A DNA stretch of 64,000 nucleotides from Mucilaginibacter pedocola (GTDB lineage Bacteria > Bacteroidota > Bacteroidia > Sphingobacteriales > Sphingobacteriaceae), in assembly GCF_002013915.1 (NCBI RefSeq), contig NZ_MBTF01000008.1, positions 1 through 64,000 of the forward strand. Direction: 5' to 3'. Below are positions 32,440 to 41,174 of the stretch, piece after piece. The translations under genes were made by a program, and so were the position numbers. Position 1 is the stretch's first letter. Every line of letters begins with the position of its first letter. The notes under the pieces were generated by a model. It was not told the DNA's origin. It saw only the letters and a program-made list of their open reading frames with translations, and did no database searches.

Positions 32440-34194
32440 CTACAGCACATCCTTCCACGTAGCTTTGTCTTTCAACAGCAACTCGCGCAGCAGGCCTACT
32501 TGTGGCATACCGTTATCCAAAACCGCATCGTGGAATTTTTTGAGCGAGTAATTAGCGCCTTCCTGTTTTTTATAATCCTCGCGAAGCTTTAATAACTCCA
32601 GTTTGCCAATGGTGTAGAACAAGTAACCCGGGTCGAATGTGCCGCGGATAGCTTCCTGGCGCGATGGCTTATCGCCCTGGTACCAATTATCCATAAAAAA
32701 CTTGGTGCCTTCATCTACCGAGATGCCCTGGGTATGCGTTTTTACCGATACGCACAGGCGGCAAAGCCTCAATAATGCCTCGCCCGATTGTGCCAAACGG
32801 TATTTAGCAGCCGTTACAGCATCTCCGTTGTTACCATAACCTTCATCAACCAGCATTTTTTCGGTATAGTGTGCCCAGCCTTCTACAAAAGCATAGCTGG
32901 CAAATATTTTTTCGAGCCTGTTAGCGTTCGACGCATTCAGGTGCAAAAACTGCGTGTAGTGGCCGGGATAGGCCTCGTGTATGGTAACAATATCGGTTGA
33001 ATAATAGTTGAATTGCTTCAGCCAGTCTTCTTGCTGTTTGGCGGTCCATTTTGGGTCAACAGGGGTAATGTAATAGTATGCCTCGGTAGCCTTGGTTTCG
33101 AAAGGGCCTGGCGTATCCATAGATGCCGTGCTGGTTTCGCGGGCATATTGCGGCGTTTCTTCAGCCTTCACGCGTACTTCCGATGGCATGGTAAGGATAC
33201 TCTTATCGATCAGGAATTGCCTTATCTTCTCCAGGTTCTTGCGGGCATCTGGCAATAAACTTGCCGCGGTAGGGTGCTCGTTCTGCAGGTCGTTATAAAC
33301 ATCAACCGGTTTTTTATTTGGGTTGATAATTTTAGCAGCCGCGTTGAACGATTCCTGCTCCTTCTTCAGTTCCTTTAAGCCCAGCTCCAGTATTTGTGCC
33401 GGTGTTAACGTAATGCCCTCGTTGTAAAGTAGCATTTTTTGATAATTGGCGGCACCTATGGCGTATTTATTGGTGGCTTTGGGCAGTTTCTCTTTAGTGA
33501 GGTAGTCGGCATAACCGTTTATAGCAACAATGGCGGCATCGTTAGCCACGTTGAATGCCTTCATCAAAGTATCGTTCTTTACATCCTTTAGCGCAATTTT
33601 CAGGTCATTGCCTAAAAACGATGCCGAACCACGCGCTATTAAAATGGCGGTTTCTATAAAAGGCTTTGGCAGGGTATCTTTAAGGTTGGCCTTTGCATCG
33701 GCCATTATTTTGCCTGCTTGTTTTTCTATAGCTATTATCGACTTCACGCGCTCCTCAATCGGCGCAAAATCGCGCTTTACGTAAATGCTCACATCAACCG
33801 CCCCGGCGTAGGTCATGGGGTTATCGGTAAAGCTGTGCATATCCTCAAATGAAAATATCTCCTGCTTAATGGCCGAGCGCAGCATACGGTAATCGTAAAA
33901 AGCGCGGGTGCTCAGCGCGGTAGTATCCGTTGCGGCAAGTTTGCTGTCAAAATCCTTCAGGCGTGCCAATTCCTTATCCAACGATGCCTTGCTCACATCC
34001 GTCACTTTACCATCATATTGATGGTAGCCCAGGTAAACGCCATTCGCCGGGCGCATAGCCAGGTAGCCCTCTATATAATCGTCTGCCAATTTTTGGAAAG
34101 CGGCATCGCCGGCGGCGGCGCTATCGGTTGCGGTTTTGGGTTTGCAGGCAAAAAGTGCGCAAAGGCTAAATAAGGCAAGGGCTGTTTTTTTCAT
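32440..34194 (-). CDS. DUF885 lipoprotein, probable zinc metallopeptidase
   Basis: The 584-aa protein has a lipoprotein signal (LCALFAC, Cys17) and a DUF885 domain spanning nearly the whole length. The conserved zinc-type motif is TIHEAYPGHYTQFLHL, followed by FVEGWAHYTEKML. The fold is related to M32/M3-like helical metallopeptidases. Peptidase activity is probable but not shown for most members. Monocistronic. Confidence 0.9.
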   Translation of the reverse strand: MKKTALALFSLCALFACKPKTATDSAAAGDAAFQKLADDYIEGYLAMRPANGVYLGYHQYDGKVTDVSKASLDKELARLKDFDSKLAATDTTALSTRAFYDYRMLRSAIKQEIFSFEDMHSFTDNPMTYAGAVDVSIYVKRDFAPIEERVKSIIAIEKQAGKIMADAKANLKDTLPKPFIETAILIARGSASFLGNDLKIALKDVKNDTLMKAFNVANDAAIVAINGYADYLTKEKLPKATNKYAIGAANYQKMLLYNEGITLTPAQILELGLKELKKEQESFNAAAKIINPNKKPVDVYNDLQNEHPTAASLLPDARKNLEKIRQFLIDKSILTMPSEVRVKAEETPQYARETSTASMDTPGPFETKATEAYYYITPVDPKWTAKQQEDWLKQFNYYSTDIVTIHEAYPGHYTQFLHLNASNANRLEKIFASYAFVEGWAHYTEKMLVDEGYGNNGDAVTAAKYRLAQSGEALLRLCRLCVSVKTHTQGISVDEGTKFFMDNWYQGDKPSRQEAIRGTFDPGYLFYTIGKLELLKLREDYKKQEGANYSLKKFHDAVLDNGMPQVGLLRELLLKDKATWKDVL

Positions 34195-34263
34195 GCGGAT
34201 GAGGTTTTATTGAGACAGCCTAAGATAGTTATTTAGGGTGTGAAAAAGAAGTTATTCCGTTTC

Positions 34264-34293
34264 CCGCAGGGTCCCTTTCAGGAGACCCTGCGG
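34264..34293. repeat. CAGGGTC hairpin, copy 2
   Basis: CCGCAGGGTC (34264-34273) pairs exactly with GACCCTGCGG (34284-34293). It is followed by GAGAAGGGACCCCACGG, a degenerate second copy. It lies between two minus-strand genes and is the longer relative of 29999-30024. Confidence 0.6.
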
Positions 34294-34344
34294 TGACGAG
34301 AAGGGACCCCACGGCGACGAAAGCCCGTCCCTCGCAGTCCATTG

Positions 34345-35523
34345 TTATTCCTGCTGCACCGTTATCCCCTCCATATTCATCATCCTTGCTGCAATGCCCC
34401 AGCCGTAGAAATAGGCGGATACACCTATCACCAGTTCGTTATCGCCTTCCTTTAAAGGTATCTCGAATGTGGAGTTGGCAATATCCATCCGCCCGTCGGG
34501 GTACTTGCGTATGGGTTGCGGGTATTGGTTTTTATCGGTGTAAATTAAGCCGCCGTTTATAAATACGTATACCTCATCGCTGAAACCCAGTTGCATTTTA
34601 ACCGTTTGGGCTTTGGCGCAGCGTATTTTGGTTTTGAGCCATACGTAACGGTTTTTGTTTTGCACGCCGCCGCCACGGTTTTCTATACCGCCATATACGC
34701 GGGTAAGGTTTATTAGCCCCCGGCGCTCGGCTACAATGGGTTGCCATTTGGTGGTGTCGGTCGGCAGGTCCTCGCGCAGTAATTCGCGCCCTTTTTCAAG
34801 GAATTGCGAGGCCGTTACATCCCAGCGGCGGATATAATTAATGTCGTGGTTGGTTAGATCGGCGCCTGGCTGGGGCGAGAGCCATTCGATTTGGTTGGGT
34901 TTTATAACCAGGTTGGCAAAGTAGGCCTGCCCATCGAAAGCCAATCCACCAGCCGTGGCATTGCTTTCTAACCGCGGAATTTCTAAAACAGGTTTCTCCA
35001 TATTGTTGAGGTAAACCTTCATTTGCTGGCCTGAGATAACGAGTTTGAAGTGGTTCCAGTCCTCATTCTTAATAGGTGCCGACCCCTGGTAGTGGGGCAT
35101 CAGGTCCCAAAGGTTTACGCCGTGGATGATGGGGGCATATTGTATGGCATCGTTACGTTGCGCAGTTTCATCCTTAGCGCAACGCAGGTAAACCAATTCG
35201 CTCTCTTTGGCGTCCTGCCTGCGGAAATAAATACTCAGGAAGCCCGATTTGGTAACGTCTACGGGTTGGGTATCAAACTCTATGGTGCCATTGGTGAACG
35301 TTACATCTTTTAGCAGTACCTGTTTATTGCCGGGCAATATCTTCATGGCTTTGGCGCCCTTGTAAGTTGTAAATTCTACCTTTTGCATTGTGGTGTCCCA
35401 TCTGGCGGGTTCAAATGGGATGTTTAAGGGCTTTGCTGTTTTTGTTTGCGCGAAGGTATTTACTGTAATAAGCAGCGCAGTAATTACCATTAGCAGGGCA
35501 TGTTTAGGGAAGTTCTTTTTCAT
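34345..35523 (-). CDS. Secreted LamG-like two-domain protein
   Basis: The 392-aa protein has a signal peptide (to FAQ26). A concanavalin/LamG-like domain follows (about 35-210: FTNGTIEFDTQPV, GFLSIYFRRQD, WNHFKLVISGQQMKVYLNN). The C-terminal beta domain resembles galactose-binding sandwiches (about 260-390: YVWLKTKIRCAKAQTVKMQLG, FEIPLKEGDNELVIGVSAYF). No catalytic residues are recognisable. It is divergent from a membrane regulator-like gene whose extracellular part appears to have the same fold, so the two may share a ligand or pathway. Confidence 0.75.
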   Translation of the reverse strand: MKKNFPKHALLMVITALLITVNTFAQTKTAKPLNIPFEPARWDTTMQKVEFTTYKGAKAMKILPGNKQVLLKDVTFTNGTIEFDTQPVDVTKSGFLSIYFRRQDAKESELVYLRCAKDETAQRNDAIQYAPIIHGVNLWDLMPHYQGSAPIKNEDWNHFKLVISGQQMKVYLNNMEKPVLEIPRLESNATAGGLAFDGQAYFANLVIKPNQIEWLSPQPGADLTNHDINYIRRWDVTASQFLEKGRELLREDLPTDTTKWQPIVAERRGLINLTRVYGGIENRGGGVQNKNRYVWLKTKIRCAKAQTVKMQLGFSDEVYVFINGGLIYTDKNQYPQPIRKYPDGRMDIANSTFEIPLKEGDNELVIGVSAYFYGWGIAARMMNMEGITVQQE

Positions 35524-35612
35524 AATTAATTTTTAATTTTAGGCTAAATTGATGGGTGCCTGCCACACCGCCATATTCAAGTCCATTCAAATACATTCAA
35601 GGCATTTTAGCT

Positions 35613-36893
35613 ATGCAAACCGAGGCTTTTTACATATCACGCTGGCGCGAAAAAGTCGAAACGGCACTGGGTTGGGGCGAATGCAGCAACTGGAGCGACC
35701 TTGATTTTGAAAAGCTAAGCGCCATGTTTTTGGAGCGTACGGGTACTATGCTTAGCATCACTACGCTGAAAAGGATTTGGGGAAAAGTAAAGTATGATAG
35801 TACGCCCAATGCCGCCACGCTAAATGCCCTTGCCCGTTTTAGTGGTTTTGATGATTGGCGAGCTTTTAAGCAGGATGTTGATGTGCAACTTGCCGAACCT
35901 GCAGTAATAACTTCGCCGCCTGTTGCTAAGAAAAGAAAAATACTCCCTGTTGCATTTGCGCTGGTAGCCATTTTTGTGGTGATAACGGCTATTTTGGCCT
36001 GGATAATAAAGCCCGAAAAAACCATGCGCGTGGCATCAAATGCCCCTGTAAAATTTGAGGCGAGGGTGGTAGCCGAAGGCTTGCCCAACTCGGTTGTGTT
36101 TAATTACGATGCCTCATCATTACCCGGCGATAGTGTTACGCTACAACAAACCTGGGACCCCCGGCGCACCGAAAGTATAGCCACTATCGGCACCGAGCAT
36201 ACATCGCTTTACTATTACCCCGGCTACTTTACCGCCAAACTAATAAGCGGCGGAAAGGTGATGAAAGAAACACCTGTATACATTAAAACCAACGGCTGGC
36301 AGGGCATAGTTGAAAAAGAACCCGCGCCGGTTTATTTAAGCAAGGCAGATATTAGTTTGCCCGGTGCTATGGGCGTATCAGCCAAAACCTTTGCGGGCAA
36401 AACAGGCTCTGCGGTTTTTACGGGCCGCCATGTGAGCTTTTATAACGTAAAAGAGTTCGGTATAGATGGGGGCGACTTTACTTTAGAGGCAACTTTGCGA
36501 AATACCTCCACGCCCGAAGAAGCGGCTTGCCGTAATGTGATGATATACGTTTTGGGGAAACGCAATGCCATTATTATCCCGCTTACTAATCCGGGCTGTA
36601 TATCTAACCAGATCATGTTCACCTCGTCCGACTGGATACGGGGCAAAGACCATGACCTAAGCGCCTTTGGCTGCGACCAAAACCAATTTCAGCATTTTAG
36701 TTGTAGCGTTAAAAATATGCTGCTTACCGTAAGCCTGAATGGCAAGCAGGTATTTAATACGCCCATTACCCAAACCATTAAAGAGGTTGCAGGCCTGTGC
36801 TTCCGCTTTGAAGGAACAGGCCAAATAAAGCACGTTAAGCTAAGCAACAGTAGCAAAACCGTGCTCGACGACGACTTTACCAAAATCCCGTAA
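35613..36893 (+). CDS. Membrane-spanning protein with cytoplasmic HTH-like and periplasmic LamG-like domains
   Basis: The 426-aa protein starts with a cytoplasmic domain (1-95) containing LSITTLKRIWGKVKYDSTPN and TLNALARFSGFDDWRAF. This pattern recurs in Bacteroidota regulators and looks like a helix-turn-helix followed by a dimer helix. One membrane segment follows (about 105-130, ILPVAFALVAIFVVITAILAW). The periplasmic part is beta-rich with a C-terminal LamG-like sandwich (DFTLEATLRNTST, LLTVSLNGKQVFN, VLDDDF). DNA binding is an inference. The start at 35613 is chosen over 35556 because the domain begins there. It is divergent from the secreted LamG-like gene, with 89 bp between them. Confidence 0.7.
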   Translation: MQTEAFYISRWREKVETALGWGECSNWSDLDFEKLSAMFLERTGTMLSITTLKRIWGKVKYDSTPNAATLNALARFSGFDDWRAFKQDVDVQLAEPAVITSPPVAKKRKILPVAFALVAIFVVITAILAWIIKPEKTMRVASNAPVKFEARVVAEGLPNSVVFNYDASSLPGDSVTLQQTWDPRRTESIATIGTEHTSLYYYPGYFTAKLISGGKVMKETPVYIKTNGWQGIVEKEPAPVYLSKADISLPGAMGVSAKTFAGKTGSAVFTGRHVSFYNVKEFGIDGGDFTLEATLRNTSTPEEAACRNVMIYVLGKRNAIIIPLTNPGCISNQIMFTSSDWIRGKDHDLSAFGCDQNQFQHFSCSVKNMLLTVSLNGKQVFNTPITQTIKEVAGLCFRFEGTGQIKHVKLSNSSKTVLDDDFTKIP

Positions 36894-36899
36894 AACAGA

Positions 36900-36935
36900 A
36901 AAGCAGGCTTGGCCTTGCGCTATACCTGCTTTCGT
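36900..36935 (+). terminator. Terminator after the membrane regulator-like gene
   Basis: AAAGCAGG (36900-36907) pairs with CCTGCTTT (36925-36932) around a 17-nt loop, 7 bp past the stop codon. The T-run is short (TTTCGTTC). The rest of the 303-bp gap to the next gene is strongly AT-rich and ends with the promoter at 37172-37199. Confidence 0.55.
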
Positions 36936-37171
36936 TCAATCTTTAACTAACTATTAACTAACCGGTTGTAAATTCGATTAATTAGGTAGATAACTCTAAT
37001 TTTATATTTATAGTATAATAATTATATTAAAAATTAAATAAAATTCTGATTGTCAATTTCGTTGGTTCTTCTGCTATGCTTAGTTTGCCGAATTTTAATT
37101 TATACAGAGTGTTTTTAAATGATAATATTAAATTAATATTTTGATTATTTATTAATTTATAAAATTTAATT

Positions 37172-37199
37172 TTGTTATTTCAAAATTTAGATATATTTG
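37172..37199 (+). promoter_or_regulatory. Promoter of the beta-lactamase-family gene
   Basis: TTG (37172-37174), a 17-bp spacer and TATATTTG (37192-37199) match the Bacteroidota consensus. The start codon at 37224 would give a leader of about 20 nt. It also rules out the longer reading frame beginning at 37197. Confidence 0.7.
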
Positions 37200-37223
37200 A
37201 AAGGTGCCTTTAATACACCTTTC

Positions 37224-38867
37224 ATGAAAAATATCCTTTGTTTCCTTTTTTCATTCTTAACCGTCGCTTCGCTAAAAGCACAAACGGAAAAGCAACTGCA
37301 AACCATTTTAGAAGATAACGGCTTGCCGGGCATTCAGCTCGCCTGTACTGTTAATGGCAAAACAACCGCATACAACCTTGGCACGGCAAAAGCAGGGCTT
37401 AAGAAGCCGGTAACCAGTGCCACTATCTTTCGCGCAGGCTCGTTGGGCAAAACGGTTTTTGCTTATGCAGTACTAAGGCTTTGCGATAGGGGAGTGTTAT
37501 CATTAGATACACCTTTAATGCGCTACATCGGCAGCTACAACCGCTACGACCCGAAGGACCCGCGCTACAGCATGATCACCGCGCGCATGGTACTTAGCCA
37601 TACCAGCGGACTGGCCGAGTTCCCCGACTTTGAAACAGGCGAGCCCGTGCGCTTGCTTTTCGCCCCGGGCAGTGGTTATTCTTACTCGGGCGAGGGGTAT
37701 TGGTTCCTGCAAAAAGTAGTGGAGAAAATTACCGCTATGCCTTTTGAGCAACTAATGCAGCAGGAAGTATTTAAGCCGCTGGGCATGCAAAGCAGCACCT
37801 ATGTGCAAAGCAACAATATGGATGCCGAGGTGCTTGGCCCCGTAAGCCCCGACCTGGCGCCCATGCTACCGAATGCGGCCTTCAGTTTGTTGACCAATGC
37901 ACACGATTATAACGTGTTTCTGCAAAACCTGCTTGCCGGCAAAGGTCTAAAGCCCGCTACGCAAAAACTCATGTTTAGCAGGCAAACCAAAACGCCTTCG
38001 GCAGCCGATACGGACAAAACTTTTAACTGGGGGCTGGGCGTGGGCCTGGAGCAGGGTAATAAACAAAACCTGATATGGCATTGGGGCAAAACGGATGATT
38101 TTATTTCGCTATTCGTAGCTAACCCGGGCAAGGGGCAAAGCCTGGTATTTTTCACACGCGGCAAAGCGTTAAAAGCCGCCGACCAGATCGTTAGCCTGTT
38201 TTTGGGCCGACAAACGGCGCTCACCATGCGCGCACAACATTTCCGCTACGATAATCCCGATGCCATGCCCGAACTTTTTGCTGCTTTACGAAAACATGGG
38301 TTTGATGATGTAAGCAAGATATTTAATGGCCTGGCCCGCAAAGGCAAGCAATTTTCGGAAGCCGACCTTAATTATTATGGGAATGTATTGCTAAAGCAGG
38401 GCAAAAACAGGGAGGCTTTAGCTATTTTCAAACAACAGGCGACGTTATTCCCTCAAAGCCCGCTCGCCTATAGCAGGGTTGCCGCTGCCGCAGAAAATTT
38501 AGGCGGGGCAAACTTAGCATTGACCAGTTACAGAAAGGCCCTAATGCTCGATAGCACCAATGTAGCTACCATTAATCATATAAAAGCGCTGGAGAAAGGC
38601 GCACCCACTTCAACTGCTCATCTGAAAATGTTTGAAGGCAAGTACAAGCGTGCCGATAACGGGATGTTTTTGGACATAAGCGCCGTAGGTAATAAACTGG
38701 TAATAACCCAATCGTGGGATGGCGGGCAACTGGAGTTTTTCAGGGTTGATGAATTTGATTTTTATAACGAAGAGCCGGGCTTTACGCTGAAGTTCACAAA
38801 AGATGAACAGGGAAGGATATGGAAGGCATTTGTGAATGACAGGCCGCTGGAGTGGGTGAGGAAGTAG
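37224..38867 (+). CDS. Beta-lactamase-family serine hydrolase with C-terminal TPR and DUF3471-like domain
   Basis: The 547-aa protein has a signal peptide (MKNILCFLFSFLTVASLKAQ). A class C/DD-peptidase fold follows: SxxK is AGSLGKTV (Ser73, Lys76), the second motif is YSYSGEGY, and the third motif region is LIWHWGKTDDF, with His replacing the usual Lys-Thr-Gly. A tetratricopeptide segment (about 370-450: EADLNYYGNVLLKQGKNREALAIF) and a C-terminal beta barrel (FEGKYKRADNGMFLDIS) complete it. Probable esterase or peptidase of the periplasm; substrate unknown. It has its own promoter and terminator. Confidence 0.88.
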   Translation: MKNILCFLFSFLTVASLKAQTEKQLQTILEDNGLPGIQLACTVNGKTTAYNLGTAKAGLKKPVTSATIFRAGSLGKTVFAYAVLRLCDRGVLSLDTPLMRYIGSYNRYDPKDPRYSMITARMVLSHTSGLAEFPDFETGEPVRLLFAPGSGYSYSGEGYWFLQKVVEKITAMPFEQLMQQEVFKPLGMQSSTYVQSNNMDAEVLGPVSPDLAPMLPNAAFSLLTNAHDYNVFLQNLLAGKGLKPATQKLMFSRQTKTPSAADTDKTFNWGLGVGLEQGNKQNLIWHWGKTDDFISLFVANPGKGQSLVFFTRGKALKAADQIVSLFLGRQTALTMRAQHFRYDNPDAMPELFAALRKHGFDDVSKIFNGLARKGKQFSEADLNYYGNVLLKQGKNREALAIFKQQATLFPQSPLAYSRVAAAAENLGGANLALTSYRKALMLDSTNVATINHIKALEKGAPTSTAHLKMFEGKYKRADNGMFLDISAVGNKLVITQSWDGGQLEFFRVDEFDFYNEEPGFTLKFTKDEQGRIWKAFVNDRPLEWVRK

Positions 38868-38875
38868 AGGTCTAT

Positions 38876-38911
38876 AGATCTGACAACTTTATAAAGTTGT
38901 CAGATCTTTTC
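38876..38911 (+). terminator. Perfect 15-bp hairpin terminator (hairpin family member 3)
   Basis: AGATCTGACAACTTT (38876-38890) pairs exactly with AAAGTTGTCAGATCT (38893-38907), followed by TTTT, 8 bp after the stop codon. It is the clearest terminator use of the family also seen at 12681 and 29932. Confidence 0.8.
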
Positions 38912-38978
38912 ATATGCAAGGGCGAAAATAAATCAACACTACACTGGCCTTTTAAAAAAGCAGAAACTTGTTAGTATT

Positions 38979-39431
38979 TTATCGGGAAAACTCCTGAGTT
39001 TCTACCGTATGATACAAACTTCCATTCTGAGTTACATCGTCCTGGTAAATTAGTACAAGCTTATTGGCTGTAATGGATTTTACCTCGAGGTGCTCTGTAA
39101 ATGCAACCGCAACAGCGCCATCAGGCATAGGCACCTCCTCAAAGTTGAACGTTATGATATTCTCGCTAATGGAGTACGTGAATTTACGTGGCAGCGAGTC
39201 TTTCCATAATTTGGTGCCGGTTCCGTCATTCTTAAATGTAAGTGATACGTAGCCGGGTATTGTAAAGGTGTTCCAGTAGGCACCATCTTTTGTTATCACT
39301 TCAATATCAGACGTAGAGGCCCATGTGGCTACTATATCATCTTTTAAGGGGATAACAGGTGTTTCATTATTGTTTTTTGAGCAGCCAACAATTAAAAATG
39401 CGGCAATTGCGATAAGGAGGTTTTTTTTCAT
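38979..39431 (-). CDS. Lipocalin-like lipoprotein, unknown function
   Basis: The 150-aa protein has a lipobox (AAFLIVGC, Cys16). The mature beta-rich domain (DDIVATWASTSDIEV, KFTYSISENIITFNF, ANKLVLIYQDD) resembles lipocalin-like domains common in Bacteroidota surface lipoproteins. The start at 39431 is chosen because it begins the signal peptide; a start at 39512 would bury it. No ligand can be inferred. Confidence 0.75.
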   Translation of the reverse strand: MKKNLLIAIAAFLIVGCSKNNNETPVIPLKDDIVATWASTSDIEVITKDGAYWNTFTIPGYVSLTFKNDGTGTKLWKDSLPRKFTYSISENIITFNFEEVPMPDGAVAVAFTEHLEVKSITANKLVLIYQDDVTQNGSLYHTVETQEFSR

Positions 39432-39524
39432 AAAGCAAAAATAATAAATACTATCTAAGCTTAAGCCGTGCCGGTAATATTCTTTGAAAGGCTCCTTCTT
39501 GGGTACTTCCATCCTTTGGTGCTT

Positions 39525-39959
39525 TTATACCGCCTTGGAAATTTGTTTATGAAATTGCTTGTAAGTAAACCACAATCCTAAAATATAAGGCCACGTATTT
39601 ATTGCTGCCAAAATGAAAGGGTTTTCTATAAGATCTTCAGAAGCCGAATAATCCTGGCTGCTTACCCAGAAGATGAACATATGCCAAGTGGCCGGTAATA
39701 AAAACCAGCTTAGCAAGCGTAACAGCGGGTTGCTGTTTATAGAGGGATAGGTATTTAAAAATATCGGCAGCGAAAGAATGCCTATTACAACTGAGTTAAA
39801 AACACCGAATATCAGCATATACTTCGCATTTGAATCGGCCGTTTCCCACTCACTTTTGTAATTGCTAAGCCGTGCGTAGGCTATTGCGTAAATAATGTTT
39901 GCTAGCAGTACAAATACTGACGGGCCGATGACGGCTTTGCTATAGAATTTAAATAACAT
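39525..39959 (-). CDS. Small membrane protein, unknown function
   Basis: The 144-aa protein has four predicted membrane helices (AVIGPSVFVLLANIIYAIAYA, MLIFGVFNSVVIGILSLPIFL, LLSWFLLPATWHMFIFWV, AINTWPYILGLWFTYKQF). There is no recognisable family motif. It is codirectional with the lipocalin-like lipoprotein gene, so the two may be co-expressed. It lies divergently next to the ribosomal rpsL promoter. Confidence 0.65.
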   Translation of the reverse strand: MLFKFYSKAVIGPSVFVLLANIIYAIAYARLSNYKSEWETADSNAKYMLIFGVFNSVVIGILSLPIFLNTYPSINSNPLLRLLSWFLLPATWHMFIFWVSSQDYSASEDLIENPFILAAINTWPYILGLWFTYKQFHKQISKAV

Positions 39960-40081
39960 ATACGAGGTTTAGATATACCGCCAAATATAGCTTTAAAGCG
40001 TTTGAAAATAAGATATTACGGGTTTTATCGCCCTCAATTACGACGGAACCGCTCTTCCCAAAAACTTTTTTACGCAAGCCC

Positions 40082-40111
40082 TTGAAAATCACAAAATAGT
40101 ACCTACCTTTG
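40082..40111 (+). promoter_or_regulatory. Promoter of the rpsL-rpsG-fusA-rpsJ unit
   Basis: TTG (40082-40084), a 19-bp spacer and TACCTTTG (40104-40111) match TTG-N19-TAnnTTTG exactly. The TTGAAAAT context is shared with the rplC promoter at 52502. Confidence 0.8.
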
Positions 40112-40157
40112 CAGTCCCGAAAACCGGGATTAAAAAAGTAATTACAAAAAAGCAAAA

Positions 40158-40580
40158 ATGCCTACTATTCAGCAATTAGTTAGAAAAGGTAGAGTAGCTC
40201 TGGTTGACAAGAGTAAGTCGCCAGCGTTGGACAGCTGTCCACAGCGAAGAGGCGTGTGCACCCGTGTGTACACCACTACCCCTAAAAAACCAAACTCAGC
40301 AATGCGTAAAGTTGCACGTGTGCGCCTTACAAATGGTAAAGAAGTTAACGCCTACATTCCAGGTGAAGGCCACAACTTACAGGAACACTCAATTGTTTTG
40401 ATCCGTGGCGGCCGTGTTAAAGACTTACCAGGTGTACGTTACCACATCATCCGTGGTGCATTGGATACATCAGGTGTAGCCGGCCGTAACCAACGCCGTT
40501 CTAAATACGGTACTAAACGCCCTAAACCAGGTCAGGCAGCAGCTCCAACAAAAGGCGCTCCAGCTAAAAAGAAAAAATAA
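40158..40580 (+). CDS. rpsL: 30S ribosomal protein S12
   Basis: The 140-aa decoding-centre protein carries [17 protein letters not shown] with the lysine whose loss confers streptomycin resistance (Lys43 or 44), and [13 protein letters not shown] with the second such lysine. Both are wild type. The C-terminal tail ([17 protein letters not shown]) is longer and more basic than in Escherichia coli, as is usual in the phylum. First gene of the str unit. Confidence 0.98.
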   Translation: MPTIQQLVRKGRVALVDKSKSPALDSCPQRRGVCTRVYTTTPKKPNSAMRKVARVRLTNGKEVNAYIPGEGHNLQEHSIVLIRGGRVKDLPGVRYHIIRGALDTSGVAGRNQRRSKYGTKRPKPGQAAAPTKGAPAKKKK

Positions 40581-40600
40581 TTAAAGGAGGATAATTAATA

Positions 40601-41068
40601 ATGAGAAAGTCAAAACCTAAAAAAAGAATCCTTCTTCCTGATCCAAAATTTAACGAAGTTTTGGTAACCAGGTTTGTTAATAACATGATGTTCGACGGTA
40701 AAAAATCTACCGCTTACACTATTTTCTATAACGCGATCGAGATTGTTGAGAAAAAAACCAACGAGAACGGTTTAGATAGCTGGAAAAAAGCCCTGAACAA
40801 CGTAATGCCTGCTGTAGAAGTAAAAAGCCGCCGTGTAGGTGGTGCTAACTTCCAGGTACCTACCGAGGTTCGTCCGGAGCGTAAAGTAGCTTTGGGTATG
40901 AAATGGTTAATTAGCTATGCACGTCGTCGTGGCGAAAAAACCATGATGGAGAAATTGGCCGGCGAGATCATCTCAGCTGCTAAAGGCGAAGGTGCTGCTG
41001 TTAAAAAGAAAGAAGACACGCACAAAATGGCTGAGGCTAACAAAGCGTTCTCTCACTTCCGTTTCTAA
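40601..41068 (+). CDS. rpsG: 30S ribosomal protein S7
   Basis: The 155-aa protein nucleates assembly of the 30S head by binding 16S rRNA. The S7 core runs [36 protein letters not shown] and [16 protein letters not shown]. It lies 20 bp after rpsL, with an AAGGAGG-like sequence before its ATG. Confidence 0.98.
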   Translation: MRKSKPKKRILLPDPKFNEVLVTRFVNNMMFDGKKSTAYTIFYNAIEIVEKKTNENGLDSWKKALNNVMPAVEVKSRRVGGANFQVPTEVRPERKVALGMKWLISYARRRGEKTMMEKLAGEIISAAKGEGAAVKKKEDTHKMAEANKAFSHFRF

Positions 41069-41075
41069 ACTAAAA

Positions 41076-41160
41076 GGATTACACCGATTTAATATTGGAT
41101 TACACCGATTTTGTTATGATTGCATTATCGGTGTAATCATTTGATAACATCGGTGGAATC
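41076..41160. repeat. ACACCGATT repeat block in the rpsG-fusA gap
   Basis: GGATTACACCGAT occurs at 41076-41088 and 41097-41109, with the inverted copy ATCGGTGTAATC at 41127-41138 and a degenerate copy ATCGGTGGAATC near 41149-41160. The transcript would form a hairpin inside the operon. The same family appears at 43297 and near 27190. Confidence 0.7.
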
Positions 41161-41174
41161 AAAAAAAAATTATA

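Noticed and set aside
7813..39959. A polysaccharide utilisation locus around the fucosidase and TonB receptor
   Set aside because: No SusD-like lipoprotein, no sugar regulator and mixed gene orientations; the genes look like independent exported functions.
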